From Streptomyces kanamyceticus (GTDB taxonomy: Bacteria > Actinomycetota > Actinomycetes > Streptomycetales > Streptomycetaceae): 64,000 nt of DNA. The stretch lies in the NCBI RefSeq assembly GCF_008704495.1, contig NZ_CP023699.1, positions 9,052,001-9,116,000 on the forward strand, given 5' to 3'. The position numbers and the translations under genes were made by a program. Positions within the stretch are counted from its first letter, which is position 1; each line of letters starts with the position of its first letter. The notes beneath the pieces were generated by a model. The model was not told the origin of the DNA. It made no database searches and saw nothing but the letters and a program-made list of their open reading frames with translations. Positions 1 to 7,315 of this stretch are shown piece by piece.

Positions 1-322
1 CGCTGCGATGGTGGATGAAGTGGCCGCCGGGGAGCCGCTGTTCGCACAGTTCCCGGTACTCGCGGGTCTGCAGGATGAGGTAGTGCCAGATCTCGTCGAT
101 GTCCTGCTCGACGGGGAGGAAGAGGCCGCCGAGCCGGTCGGGGTGGCGGGAGACGAGGTAGAGGTAGCGCAGACATTCGCGTACTTGGTACGTGACGAAG
201 GTGGCGTCCGGGGCGTCGGGCCGCTCCGCGAAGTACCGGACCACCTCGTCGTGCAGGGCGGTGCCGAGCAGTTCCTCGGCGGTGGGGGCGGTGCCGTGAG
301 GCGTGCGGGTGTCCGTGTGCAT
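1..322 (-). CDS. Glycine-rich-domain-like protein (GRDP-like), partial, third gene of RiPP-like locus
   Basis: The reading frame opens with ATG at 322 and runs out of the window after about 107 residues, so only the N-terminal part is visible. An AGGACC ribosome-binding sequence lies just upstream. The middle reads DIDEIWHYLILQTREYRELC followed by a GGHFIHH segment. This resembles the conserved WH-x-HIL-x-T-x-x-Y-x-x-FC block of bacterial glycine-rich-domain-containing proteins, a family of unknown biochemical role. It starts 29 nt after the stop of the PaaK-like enzyme, so the two are almost certainly co-transcribed with the small repeat peptide upstream. A role in modifying or handling that peptide is inference only; nothing catalytic is proven by the visible part. 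Confidence 0.7.
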   Translation of the reverse strand, partial: MHTDTRTPHGTAPTAEELLGTALHDEVVRYFAERPDAPDATFVTYQVRECLRYLYLVSRHPDRLGGLFLPVEQDIDEIWHYLILQTREYRELCEQRLPGGHFIHHRS

Positions 323-351
323 GGTGGGGTCCTGTGCGTAGGGGCGCGTGG

Positions 352-1578
352 TCACGCCGGGTCCTGCGTGGTCAGCCAGGCGTATTTGCCGGAGCGTCCG
401 ATGGGCACGTGGTCGAGGTGTTCCACGGTGCAGGCGCGTCCTGTCAACGCATGGACGGACAGGGCGAGTTCGGTCTCGTCGCCGGGGGCGAGCGGCTTGC
501 CGTCGAAGGTCGTGTACCGCAGGCGGCAGGTCCCTTCCCCGGTCAGGTGCAGCTGCTGCAGGAAGACGCGGGGCGAGACGGCGGCGACGCGGGCGTCGAG
601 ATCTGCCTGCGCGACCGGCCCTTCGGGTGCGGGCAGGAGCTCCTTCTCGCGGCCGCAGAAGGAGACGATCCGCTCGGGGTCGGTGCCGCCGTCGCTGGTG
701 CGCACGCAGTCTCCCGACCGGTAGCGGACCAGGGGCATGTACGGATTGCGGACGCTGGTGACGATGAGGCTGTGGATGCCGCTGCCCGGCTCCACCGGGA
801 TCAGTTCCACGCTCATGTCGTGCAGATAGGGCCGGTAGCCGCCGTCCGCGTCGCTGTAGAAGAGGTAGCCCAGTTCCGTACTGCCGAAGAGGTCGACGAC
901 GGGGCAGTCGAAGCGGGACCGCAGATACGCGCGGACGTTCAACGGCGCGTACTCATAGGCGTGCACGATGCCGGAGGGACGGGGGAAGCGGTCCCACAGG
1001 TCCCATTCGGTGACCTTGCGGACCAGCTGCGCCAGATGGTTCCCGGAGCAGTCCAGGAGGTACGAGCCGCCGGGGTGCGCGGCACTGACCTCACGGATCT
1101 CGGCGAGCATCCGCTCGACCTCGGCGCGGTCCCAATCGGCGGGGTCCAGGCGGCGGTTGAGGTACAGCGTGCGGTCGTCGAGCCAGCGCTCGCCGGGTGT
1201 CGCGCCGGGCTTGGCGGCGTTGACGCGGGCGACGTGCTCGGTGGCGAGCACGGTGGTCAGGGAGATCCGCCGGGCGCCCTCGTGCCAGCTCGCCGCGAGG
1301 TCGGGGTGCTCGCTCCACAGCCGGTAGTAGGAGCGGAGCAGGAAGTACGGCGGCCGGATGAGCCGCATCCGGGCGTGGTTGGTCCCGGTGGACAGCACGT
1401 ACTCGGCGTCGCCCGCCTCCAGCGCGCGGGCGAGGTCGGGGGTCATCCAGTTGTCGGGGAAGCCCCGGGCGATCTCCGGCTTCTCGAGGATCGGGAACTC
1501 CCCGCGCTCCACGGAGTCGCGGTAGAGGGGGATGTCGCGGACCTGGTCAAGGACGTCGGCGCTCGGCAGGCGGTTCAA
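352..1578 (-). CDS. PaaK/phenylacetate-CoA-ligase-like adenylating enzyme
   Basis: This is an adenylate-forming enzyme of the PaaK/CoF-synthetase type (408 aa from the TTG chosen here). Visible family signatures are the STGTNHARMR loop near the N-terminal third, FGSTELGYLF for the adenine/carboxylate site, and VRYRSGD before the C-terminal lid. Such enzymes activate a carboxylate as acyl-AMP and pass it to CoA or another nucleophile. An in-frame ATG at 1647 also exists, but its first 23 residues read through a GC-rich stem-loop. The TTG at 1578 has GGAG five bases upstream and leads into a typical N-terminus (LPSADVLDQVRDIPLYR), so I prefer it. It follows the repeat-peptide gene directly and probably acts on that peptide or supplies an acyl group to it. 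That role is inference. Confidence 0.8.
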   Translation of the reverse strand: MNRLPSADVLDQVRDIPLYRDSVERGEFPILEKPEIARGFPDNWMTPDLARALEAGDAEYVLSTGTNHARMRLIRPPYFLLRSYYRLWSEHPDLAASWHEGARRISLTTVLATEHVARVNAAKPGATPGERWLDDRTLYLNRRLDPADWDRAEVERMLAEIREVSAAHPGGSYLLDCSGNHLAQLVRKVTEWDLWDRFPRPSGIVHAYEYAPLNVRAYLRSRFDCPVVDLFGSTELGYLFYSDADGGYRPYLHDMSVELIPVEPGSGIHSLIVTSVRNPYMPLVRYRSGDCVRTSDGGTDPERIVSFCGREKELLPAPEGPVAQADLDARVAAVSPRVFLQQLHLTGEGTCRLRYTTFDGKPLAPGDETELALSVHALTGRACTVEHLDHVPIGRSGKYAWLTTQDPA

Positions 1579-1606
1579 GGGGGCTCCGGGGTGGTGGAGG
1601 AGGGGC

Positions 1607-1638
1607 GGGGCCGCCACCGTGACGGCGGCGGCGGCCCC
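1607..1638 (-). terminator. Stem-loop between peptide gene and adenylating enzyme (possible attenuator)
   Basis: The arms GGGGCCGCC (1607-1615) and GGCGGCCCC (1630-1638) are perfectly complementary around a 14-nt loop, with one further C-G pair outside. The element begins 16 nt after the stop codon of the small peptide. There is no T-tract. A partial terminator here would give more peptide transcript than enzyme transcript, the arrangement common for RiPP precursor genes; that function is inferred. Confidence 0.55.
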
Positions 1639-1654
1639 GTGAAACATCAGCGGG

Positions 1655-1807
1655 TCAGGAGATGCAACCGGCCTTGCCGGTGGCGCTGATGCAGCCGCTC
1701 TTCGCGGTGGCGCTGATACAGCCGTCCTTCGCGCCCTGGGCGGAGTTGGCGGCGACCCACTTCTGCCACACGGTCTCTTCGGTCATGCGCTTGATGAGCT
1801 GCTCCAT
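1655..1807 (-). CDS. 50-aa repeat peptide, candidate RiPP precursor with three GCIS motifs
   Basis: The gene has ATG at 1807 with a strong AGGAG eight bases upstream and a stop at 1655, giving exactly 50 residues. The N-terminal half (MEQLIKRMTEETVWQKW and on to about residue 27) is helix-prone and charged, like a RiPP leader. From residue 29 the sequence repeats with a period of nine: GCISATAKS, GCISATGKA, then GCIS as the last four residues. Cysteines are at 30, 39 and 48. The strict repetition, leader/core division, own promoter, and adjacent adenylating enzyme support a ribosomally made, modified peptide. It does not match a precursor class I recognise: there is no LanM, YcaO, radical-SAM or ATP-grasp enzyme in view, but the operon continues past the window edge. 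Confidence 0.75.
   Translation of the reverse strand: MEQLIKRMTEETVWQKWVAANSAQGAKDGCISATAKSGCISATGKAGCIS
1658..1723 (-). repeat. 27-nt tandem repeat encoding the GCISATxKx units
   Basis: Two full 27-nt units (1697-1723 and 1670-1696) and a 12-nt partial unit (1658-1669) encode the three GCIS motifs. Codon differences between the units (TGT/TGC, AGC/TCC) show that the repeat is preserved at protein level, which suggests selection on the core motif. Confidence 0.8.
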
Positions 1808-1860
1808 AGTGAAATCTCCTAGCTGATTAGCTTTTGAGGGTGTTTGTCCCCTCGCCATCA

Positions 1861-1890
1861 AACGTAAAGAGATGGTCAAGGGGGTGTCAA
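1861..1890 (-). promoter_or_regulatory. Predicted HrdB-type promoter of the repeat-peptide operon
   Basis: On the minus strand TTGACA (1885-1890) is a consensus -35 box, followed after 18 nt by TACGTT (1861-1866) as the -10 box. Transcription would start near 1855, giving a leader of about 48 nt before the ATG at 1807. This is prediction from sequence only. Confidence 0.55.
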
Positions 1891-1965
1891 TGGGGGCGGA
1901 CTGGATGGCGTAAATCGCATTCCTGCGTCCGGATACGGCCAGTCGTGGCACGCGGGCACGCCGAG

Positions 1966-1999
1966 CCCGCCGCGCGCGGGCACGTCGGCGCGCGGCGGG
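1966..1999 (-). terminator. Terminator hairpin after the SulP gene
   Basis: CCCGCCGCGCGC (1966-1977) pairs perfectly with GCGCGCGGCGGG (1988-1999) around a 10-nt loop. It lies 26 nt beyond the SulP stop and insulates that operon from the peptide promoter at 1861-1890. Confidence 0.7.
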
Positions 2000-2025
2000 T
2001 CGGGCCCCGGTCGTCGGGGCTGGTG

Positions 2026-3606
2026 TCAGCGTCGGGTCCGCGCCTTCGCGGACTCCTCGACTCTGGAATCGGCCGCGGCGGCGGCAGGCGGGTCGGCCAC
2101 GGAACCGGCCACGGGCAGCATCATGCGCACCGCCTCCGTACCGCTGTCGTTGTGCCGCAGCGCCCAGTTCTCCAACGTCGTACGGCACGCGTGGTCCAAG
2201 TGGCGCACGACCGTCAGGTCCAGCTCTATCGGCCGGTCCTTGGGCATGGCCTCCAGCGTCTCCAGGATGCGCGGCAGCCGCAGGAAGGTGGCGTTCCCCG
2301 TGAGGGTCACGACCAGGCGGCCACCGGTCAACTCCCGTACGTCCACGTGCACGTGGGAGGTGTCCCACGCGGACTTGACCACCGCGAGGACCAGGCCGAT
2401 GACCACGCCCTCGAACATGTTGGTCACGACGATGGCGATCGCGGTCGTGGCGAGGACGACGGCCTCGCCACGGTGCGCGCGGGCCAACGGGACGATCTCC
2501 TTGACGGGGATCAGCTTGCAGCCCGCGTGCACCAGGACACCGGCGAGCGCCGCAAGCGGGATGACGCCGAGCGCGGCGGGCAGCAGCACGGCGAAGAGCA
2601 GCAGCCACGCGCCGTGCAGGACGCGGGAGAGCGGAGTGCGGGCGCCTGCCTGCACGTTGGCCGAGCTGCGGACTATGACCGCGGTCATCGGCAGGGCGCC
2701 GAGCACGCCGCACACCGTGTTGCCGACGCCCTGGGCGACGAGCTCCTTGTCGTAGTGCGTACGGGGTCCGTCGTGCATGCGGTCCACGGCGGCCGCGCTG
2801 AACAGCGATTCGGCGGAGGCGATCAGGGTGAACGCCAGGACGGTGCCGAGCACGGCGACGCTGCCGAGCTCCGCCAGATCACCGAGTCCCGGTGGCTGGA
2901 TCGCGTCGACCAGGCCGCGCACCGTCACGTTCGCGACGTCCAGACGGAACCCGGCGGTCACGGCGGTGGCGAGGGCGACGGCGGCCAGCGGCGCGGGCAC
3001 CAGGCGCACGGACGGCGGCAGTTTGGGCCACAGCACGAGCACGGCGATGGTGCCGAACCCGACGGCCGCGGCGGTCAGCGCCGTGGTGCCGCTCAGGGTG
3101 TCGACGAGCAGTCCGGGCAGCCCGGTGATCTTCTCGACCCCGGAGCGCGGCTGCTCCGCGCCCGCCATGGTGTACAGCTGACCGAGGATCAGTACGAGTC
3201 CGATGCCCGCCAGCATGCCCTGGACGACGGAGACCGAGATCGCGCGGAACCAGCGGCCGCAGCGCAGCAGGCCGAGGGCTATCTGGAGCGCGCCGGTGAG
3301 CAGCACGATCGCGCCGAGCATGCCGAGGCCGAACTCCTGTACCGCCTCGAAGACGAGCACGGTGAGTCCGGCGGCGGGACCGCTGACCTGGAGGGCGCTG
3401 CCCGGCAGGAAGCCGACGACCAGACCGCCGACGATGCCGGTGACCAGGCCCAGTTCTGCGGGCACGCCGGAGGCGACGGCCACTCCGACGCAGAGCGGCA
3501 GGGCGACGAGGAAGACGACGAGCGAGGCGAGGAAGTCCCGGCGCACGGCGCCCGGTTCACGCAGCGCGCGGTAGGGGGTCAGGAAGTGGGAGGTGAAGGA
3601 GGACAT
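2026..3606 (-). CDS. SulP-family anion (bicarbonate/sulfate-type) transporter with STAS domain
   Basis: A 526-aa membrane protein. The first 380 or so residues form many hydrophobic helices typical of SulP (for example FLASLVVFLVALPLCVGVAVASG near the start and FNPMTAVIVRSSANVQAG-like loops later). The C-terminus (about 415-505) is a cytoplasmic STAS-type domain. I start at ATG 3606 (MSSFTSHFLTPYR), which has AGGACC upstream; the longer reading to 3660 adds a proline-rich stretch without family likeness. It lies 54 nt after the carbonic anhydrase gene, so bicarbonate uptake coupled to CO2/bicarbonate interconversion is the likely role. SulP proteins can also carry sulfate, so the substrate is inferred from context. 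Confidence 0.88.
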   Translation of the reverse strand: MSSFTSHFLTPYRALREPGAVRRDFLASLVVFLVALPLCVGVAVASGVPAELGLVTGIVGGLVVGFLPGSALQVSGPAAGLTVLVFEAVQEFGLGMLGAIVLLTGALQIALGLLRCGRWFRAISVSVVQGMLAGIGLVLILGQLYTMAGAEQPRSGVEKITGLPGLLVDTLSGTTALTAAAVGFGTIAVLVLWPKLPPSVRLVPAPLAAVALATAVTAGFRLDVANVTVRGLVDAIQPPGLGDLAELGSVAVLGTVLAFTLIASAESLFSAAAVDRMHDGPRTHYDKELVAQGVGNTVCGVLGALPMTAVIVRSSANVQAGARTPLSRVLHGAWLLLFAVLLPAALGVIPLAALAGVLVHAGCKLIPVKEIVPLARAHRGEAVVLATTAIAIVVTNMFEGVVIGLVLAVVKSAWDTSHVHVDVRELTGGRLVVTLTGNATFLRLPRILETLEAMPKDRPIELDLTVVRHLDHACRTTLENWALRHNDSGTEAVRMMLPVAGSVADPPAAAAADSRVEESAKARTRR

Positions 3607-3660
3607 GAGGGTGGGGGGTCCTGTCGTGGGAGTGGGCCGGGCGGTGGGGCGCGGCGGCAC

Positions 3661-4302
3661 TCACAGTGGACTGAAGACCGGTCGGCCGTCCGACGACGGA
3701 CGGTGGGCGGCGACGGTGCCCGTGTGCACCTCGTAGTACCAGGCGTGCAGGGTGAGCGAACCATCGGCGGTCCGCTCGCTGACGCAGGGGTACGAGCGCA
3801 GTATCTCCACCTGGTCGAGGACGTGCGCCTGCACCGCTTCGGCGACGTCCATCGAGGTGGTGGCCAGTGAGCGCAGGGCGGCGTCGGGCGCGACGGAGAG
3901 TTCGAGCCAGTCGCGTACGGCCGGTACGGCGGAGAGGTCTTCGCGGCGCACGAGCGCGCCGACCGCCCCGCAGTGCGAATGCCCGCAGACCACGATGTCG
4001 CGGACGCCGAGCACGCACACCGCGTACTCGATGGTGGCCGCCTCGCTCATGGGGCGTCCTTCGGCGGCTATCGGGCCGCAGGACGGATAGGGCGGCACGA
4101 CGTTGCCCGCCGTGCGGAGTTCGAAGAGTTCACCGGGGTTCGCCCCGGTGATGAGGGTCGGGACGACGCGTGAGTCGGAGCAGGTGACGAACAGCGCTTC
4201 GGGCGACTGTCCGGCTCCGAGTGCCTCGAAGGCCGCGGCGTTCTGGGGATCCGCCACGTGCGTGGCGGCGAAGGTACGGGCGTTCTCGATCAGTGATTGC
4301 AA
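3661..4302 (-). CDS. Beta-class carbonic anhydrase
   Basis: A 213-aa cytoplasmic zinc enzyme that interconverts CO2 and bicarbonate. The zinc-site residues are visible: Cys41 with the Asp-Arg dyad in CSDSR (41-45), and His108 and Cys111 in CGHSHCG. The length fits the beta class. The start is TTG at 4302, placed nine bases after a perfect AGGAGG. The SulP transporter follows in the same direction, a pairing found in many bacteria and consistent with inorganic carbon supply for carboxylating enzymes. Confidence 0.93.
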   Translation of the reverse strand: MQSLIENARTFAATHVADPQNAAAFEALGAGQSPEALFVTCSDSRVVPTLITGANPGELFELRTAGNVVPPYPSCGPIAAEGRPMSEAATIEYAVCVLGVRDIVVCGHSHCGAVGALVRREDLSAVPAVRDWLELSVAPDAALRSLATTSMDVAEAVQAHVLDQVEILRSYPCVSERTADGSLTLHAWYYEVHTGTVAAHRPSSDGRPVFSPL

Positions 4303-4660
4303 GGTGGCCTGCCTCCTGCGTCGGTGCGGCGGAAGCCGTGACGCGGTGTGGTCGGGTCGATGGTGACGGTGGGGCGGCGCGGCCCGCCGTGGAGGCGGGC
4401 GCCCGGGGCGCCCCGAAGACAGCGTGAACCGCTGCCGTGACCCTCACTTTGCCATCGCATTAACCTTTGATGACAGAGCAAAATCTTGCCAAAGAATGAG
4501 TAATAAACGCCGCTGAGCTGGGAGTTGGTCCAAGCCTCAACCGTTGGTCATGGATCTCGTGGAGATCATGTGGAGCCGGGAAGGGGATTCCGTTCGCAGT
4601 TCCTTGCGATTGCGACGCCCGTCACGCAAACGCGATGTCGGGACTCGGTCGGACTCGGCT
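4303..4660. other. Intergenic region upstream of carbonic anhydrase
   Basis: No convincing gene is present. It contains a comparatively AT-rich stretch around 4447-4515 that probably holds the promoter of the carbonic anhydrase operon, but no box pair stands out. A short direct repeat GGACTCGG occurs twice around 4641-4658. Confidence 0.5.
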
Positions 4661-4703
4661 CCGCTCCCCGGCGCACCGATGACGACCGTGCGCCGGGGAG
4701 CGG
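4661..4703 (-). terminator. Strong terminator hairpin after isochorismatase-like gene
   Basis: A 16-bp perfect stem (4661-4676 with 4688-4703) and an 11-nt loop begin five bases beyond the stop of the isochorismatase-like gene. No T-tract is present, as is usual in Streptomyces. Confidence 0.75.
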
Positions 4704-4708
4704 TGGTC

Positions 4709-5311
4709 CTAGACGGCGAGGTCGTCGACCGTCGGGGCCACCGTGCCGAAGAGGTCGGCCACCGTGGTGAGCGCCGCCGTCCGCAGGGCATCGGCGGACA
4801 GGGGTGCCCCGCCGGGCGCGGGCAGCGCGCGCGTGGCGGTGGCCTCGGCGACGACCGTGGGGCGGTAGCCGAGGTTGAACGCGCCCTGGGCGGTGAACTG
4901 CACGCACATGTGCGTCATGAACCCGGCGAGGACCAGATCGGTGCCGACGCCGTGGTCGCGCAGGACCTTCTCCAAGTCGGTGCCGTGGAAGGCGTTCGGG
5001 ACCTGCTTGACGACGACGTGCTCGCCGTCGACCGGGGCGACCTCGGGGCTGATGGCGCCGATCTCGGCCCGGATGTCGTACGGCGTGCCCTCGCCGCCGT
5101 CGTTGACGATGTGCACGACGGGGGTGCCCGCGGCGCGGGCGGCGGTCAGCAGCCGGGCACCGGCCGCCAGTGCCTCCTCGGCACCTTCGAGCCGCATGAC
5201 GCCGGTCCGGTAGGTGTTCTGGAAGTCGATCATGATGAGCGCCGACTCGCTGAGCCGGGGCAGGGTGTTGTCGAGTCCGACGACGTCACGCAGGGTGCGG
5301 GAGACGGTCAT
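4709..5311 (-). CDS. Isochorismatase-like cysteine hydrolase
   Basis: A 200-aa member of the isochorismatase/nicotinamidase fold. The catalytic triad is visible as Asp29 (MIDFQ), Lys102 (VVKQ) and Cys136 (FMTHMCV). Family members hydrolyse amides or vinyl ethers of small molecules; the substrate cannot be told from sequence. ATG at 5311 is preceded by AAAGGAC seven bases upstream. It follows the lipoprotein hydrolase gene by 65 nt in the same direction, so the two are likely co-transcribed and both under the TetR regulator encoded divergently at 6535. Confidence 0.88.
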   Translation of the reverse strand: MTVSRTLRDVVGLDNTLPRLSESALIMIDFQNTYRTGVMRLEGAEEALAAGARLLTAARAAGTPVVHIVNDGGEGTPYDIRAEIGAISPEVAPVDGEHVVVKQVPNAFHGTDLEKVLRDHGVGTDLVLAGFMTHMCVQFTAQGAFNLGYRPTVVAEATATRALPAPGGAPLSADALRTAALTTVADLFGTVAPTVDDLAV

Positions 5312-5376
5312 GACGGGGTCCTTTCGTACAGGGGATGCGAGGAGTGCGAAGTGTCGTGTAGGGGTGAACGCGCCGG

Positions 5377-6327
5377 TCAGCGCAGGGACTTGGGCTTTCC
5401 CGCCGGGGCGGGGACGACGAGTTCGTCCTCGACGCCGCGCTTCTCGAAGGCCTTGACCAGGCTCTTCATGTCCTGGGAGTAGATGTTCCAGCTGTCCGTG
5501 TGGACCGGGACGACCTTGCGCGGGGAGAGGGCCTCGGCGACGGCCGCGGCGTTCTTCGACGTCGGCGTCAGCGGCGCGTTGTCGAGGATGGCCGGGGTGC
5601 GGGCGGCGCCCGCGAAGAGGATCGCCGTGTCGATCGCGCCGAACCGCTTCTCGATCCCGGCGCCGGCCTTCTCGGCCACCTTGACCGAGGCGTTGTCCCC
5701 GGAGATGTAGGTGGTCGGGACGCCCTTGCCGCTCAGCGCGAAGCCCGTGACCTCGCCGTCCGCGCCGCGGTCCACGCCGTCCGGGCCGTGCAGGGCGGGC
5801 ACGGCGGTGACCTTGATGGTCCTGCCGGAGACCTTGAGGTCGTGCGAGGACCAGCTCTTCATGCCCTTGACGTGGTCGCCGAGCCGCTGGTGGGCGCCGG
5901 GCGTGGAGAGTACGACGGGGACCTTTTCGAGCAGCGCGCGGCCCGAGTCGTCGAGGTTGTCGTCGTGCTGGTCGTGGGAGAGCAGGACGGCGTCGATCTT
6001 CCCGATCTCGTCGGCGCGGAGGGCCGGGCCCGCCGTCTTCTCCAGGCCGCTCTTGTACTTCTTCGGTTCGTCGAAGGTCGGGTCGAGCAGGATCCGGGCA
6101 CCGGCGATCTCCACGATCGTGGTCGGCCCTCCGATGTGCGTCACGGAGAAGTCCCGGCCCGCGGCGGGCCCGGGCCGCGCGGCGGGCGACTTGGCGTCCG
6201 CGGCCCCCTTCCCGTCGCCGTCGCCGTCCCCGTCGCCGGAGCCGCACGCGGCGAGCAGGGACATCCCGGCGGTGGCGGCGACGGCCGCGGTCGTGAGGCG
6301 GAGGAGCTTCGGGCGTCTGCGTTGCAT
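5377..6327 (-). CDS. Lipoprotein MBL-fold metallo-hydrolase (UlaG-like)
   Basis: A 316-aa exported protein. The N-terminus is a lipoprotein signal ending LLAAC, with lipidated Cys28, followed by an acidic GD-repeat linker. The metallo-beta-lactamase fold is indicated by THIGGPTTIVEI, the metal motif SHDQHDDN at 117-124, and later LHGPDG, ISGDN and PVHTD segments. The usual HxHxDH motif is altered: His118 and His121 are kept but the second element reads DN in place of DH, as in some UlaG-like relatives. It probably hydrolyses a phosphate or ester bond of a small molecule outside the membrane. It heads a two-gene operon with the isochorismatase-like enzyme. Confidence 0.85.
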   Translation of the reverse strand: MQRRRPKLLRLTTAAVAATAGMSLLAACGSGDGDGDGDGKGAADAKSPAARPGPAAGRDFSVTHIGGPTTIVEIAGARILLDPTFDEPKKYKSGLEKTAGPALRADEIGKIDAVLLSHDQHDDNLDDSGRALLEKVPVVLSTPGAHQRLGDHVKGMKSWSSHDLKVSGRTIKVTAVPALHGPDGVDRGADGEVTGFALSGKGVPTTYISGDNASVKVAEKAGAGIEKRFGAIDTAILFAGAARTPAILDNAPLTPTSKNAAAVAEALSPRKVVPVHTDSWNIYSQDMKSLVKAFEKRGVEDELVVPAPAGKPKSLR

Positions 6328-6388
6328 CAGGGCACCAGCACTTTCGCTACGAGCGGTGGAAAACGCACCTGGGGGAGGAACCCCTCAG

Positions 6389-6407
6389 GTGTTAGTAACG
6401 CTAACAC
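6389..6407. promoter_or_regulatory. TetR operator O1 (perfect 7-5-7 palindrome)
   Basis: GTGTTAG-TAACG-CTAACAC is a perfect inverted repeat with a 5-bp centre, lying between the divergent lipoprotein hydrolase and TetR genes. It is the natural binding site for the adjacent regulator. Confidence 0.75.
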
Positions 6408-6507
6408 GAGGAGTTAGCGATGATTCCAATGGTCGTAGGTGAAGCGCTGAAGTCCGTGCTGGAGCCCGCGCCGACCAGGCCGAGAGCGGGTCCGTACCGG
6501 GCCCCGA

Positions 6508-6526
6508 GGTGTTAGCGGCGTTATCA
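6508..6526. promoter_or_regulatory. TetR operator O2 (degenerate copy)
   Basis: GTGTTAG-CGGCG-TTATCAT repeats the left half of the upstream palindrome exactly and keeps the same 5-bp spacing, but the right half matches at only four of seven bases. It ends 8 bp before the ATG of the TetR gene, so binding here would repress the regulator itself. Confidence 0.6.
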
Positions 6527-6534
6527 TCGGGCGC

Positions 6535-7200
6535 ATGTCTGCCGCACGTGACCGCATCCTCGAAGCCACCTCGGAGCTCCTCGCCACCAAGGACGCGTCG
6601 GCCATCTCCACCCGGGCGATCTGCGACCGCGCGGGCGTGGGCATGCCGGAGATCTACCGGCAGTTCGGCGACAAGCAGGGCCTGCTCACGGCCGTCGCCG
6701 ACCTAGGGTTCGAGCGCTTCCTCGCGAACAAGCGGAAGAACCCGCTGACCGCGGACCCGGTCGCCGATCTGCGGGTCGCCTGGGACAGCCACGTCGCGTA
6801 CGCGCTCGGGAACCCCCACCTGTACCGGCTGATGTTCACGCCCCTTGGCGACCCCAAGCCCCGGGCCATCGACGACGCCCAGGAGCTGCTGCGCTCCGCG
6901 GTGCGGCGCTGCGCGGAGGCCGGCAGGCTGCGTACGTCCGTCGAGCTGGCCGCGCAGTCGATCATGTCGGCGAACGTCGGGGTGTGCCTGATGGCGCTCT
7001 CCTTCCCCGAACTCTTCGGCGGGCTCGACAGCTCCCAGTGGGTGCGCGACGCCGTCATCGCCGGCGCCACCGGCGACGAACCCGAGGACACCCGGGTCGA
7101 CTCGGCCACCGTCCTCGCCCGCGCCCTCCTGGGCACGCTCACGGGGACGGCGCCGGTGGACGACGCGGCGCTCGCGCCACTCCGGGGAACCGGCCGCTGA
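6535..7200 (+). CDS. TetR-family transcriptional regulator
   Basis: A 221-aa regulator. Residues 1-50 contain the helix-turn-helix (SAISTRAICDRAGVGMPEIY, then RQFGDKQGLL), and the remainder is a ligand-binding helical domain. ATG at 6535 is only a few bases from the degenerate operator, so the transcript may be nearly leaderless. It is divergent from the lipoprotein hydrolase/isochorismatase operon and shares the intergenic operators with it. The expected behaviour is repression of both directions, relieved by a small-molecule ligand that is unknown. Confidence 0.9.
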   Translation: MSAARDRILEATSELLATKDASAISTRAICDRAGVGMPEIYRQFGDKQGLLTAVADLGFERFLANKRKNPLTADPVADLRVAWDSHVAYALGNPHLYRLMFTPLGDPKPRAIDDAQELLRSAVRRCAEAGRLRTSVELAAQSIMSANVGVCLMALSFPELFGGLDSSQWVRDAVIAGATGDEPEDTRVDSATVLARALLGTLTGTAPVDDAALAPLRGTGR

Positions 7201-7201
7201 G

Positions 7202-7228
7202 CTCCTGGGTCACCAGGAGGTGACCCGG
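7202..7228 (+). terminator. Two overlapping, mutually exclusive hairpins after the TetR gene
   Basis: CTCCTGG (7202-7208) pairs with CCAGGAG (7213-7219), while GGGTCACC (7207-7214) pairs with GGTGACCC (7219-7226). The two stems share bases and cannot form together. The region can act as a terminator for the TetR gene or as a structured leader or operator element for the Rid-family gene downstream. Confidence 0.5.
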
Positions 7229-7315
7229 TTTCGAAAAAGTGCGTTCTTCCCTGTCAGAAGCCGCTCTCCTACGGTTCCCAAGTAACCGGAAGAGACAACA
7301 GAGGAGACGTACGGC

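Noticed and set aside
1834..3870. A 678-codon plus-strand frame opposite the SulP and carbonic anhydrase genes
   Set aside because: Mirror frame of two well-supported genes; no family likeness.
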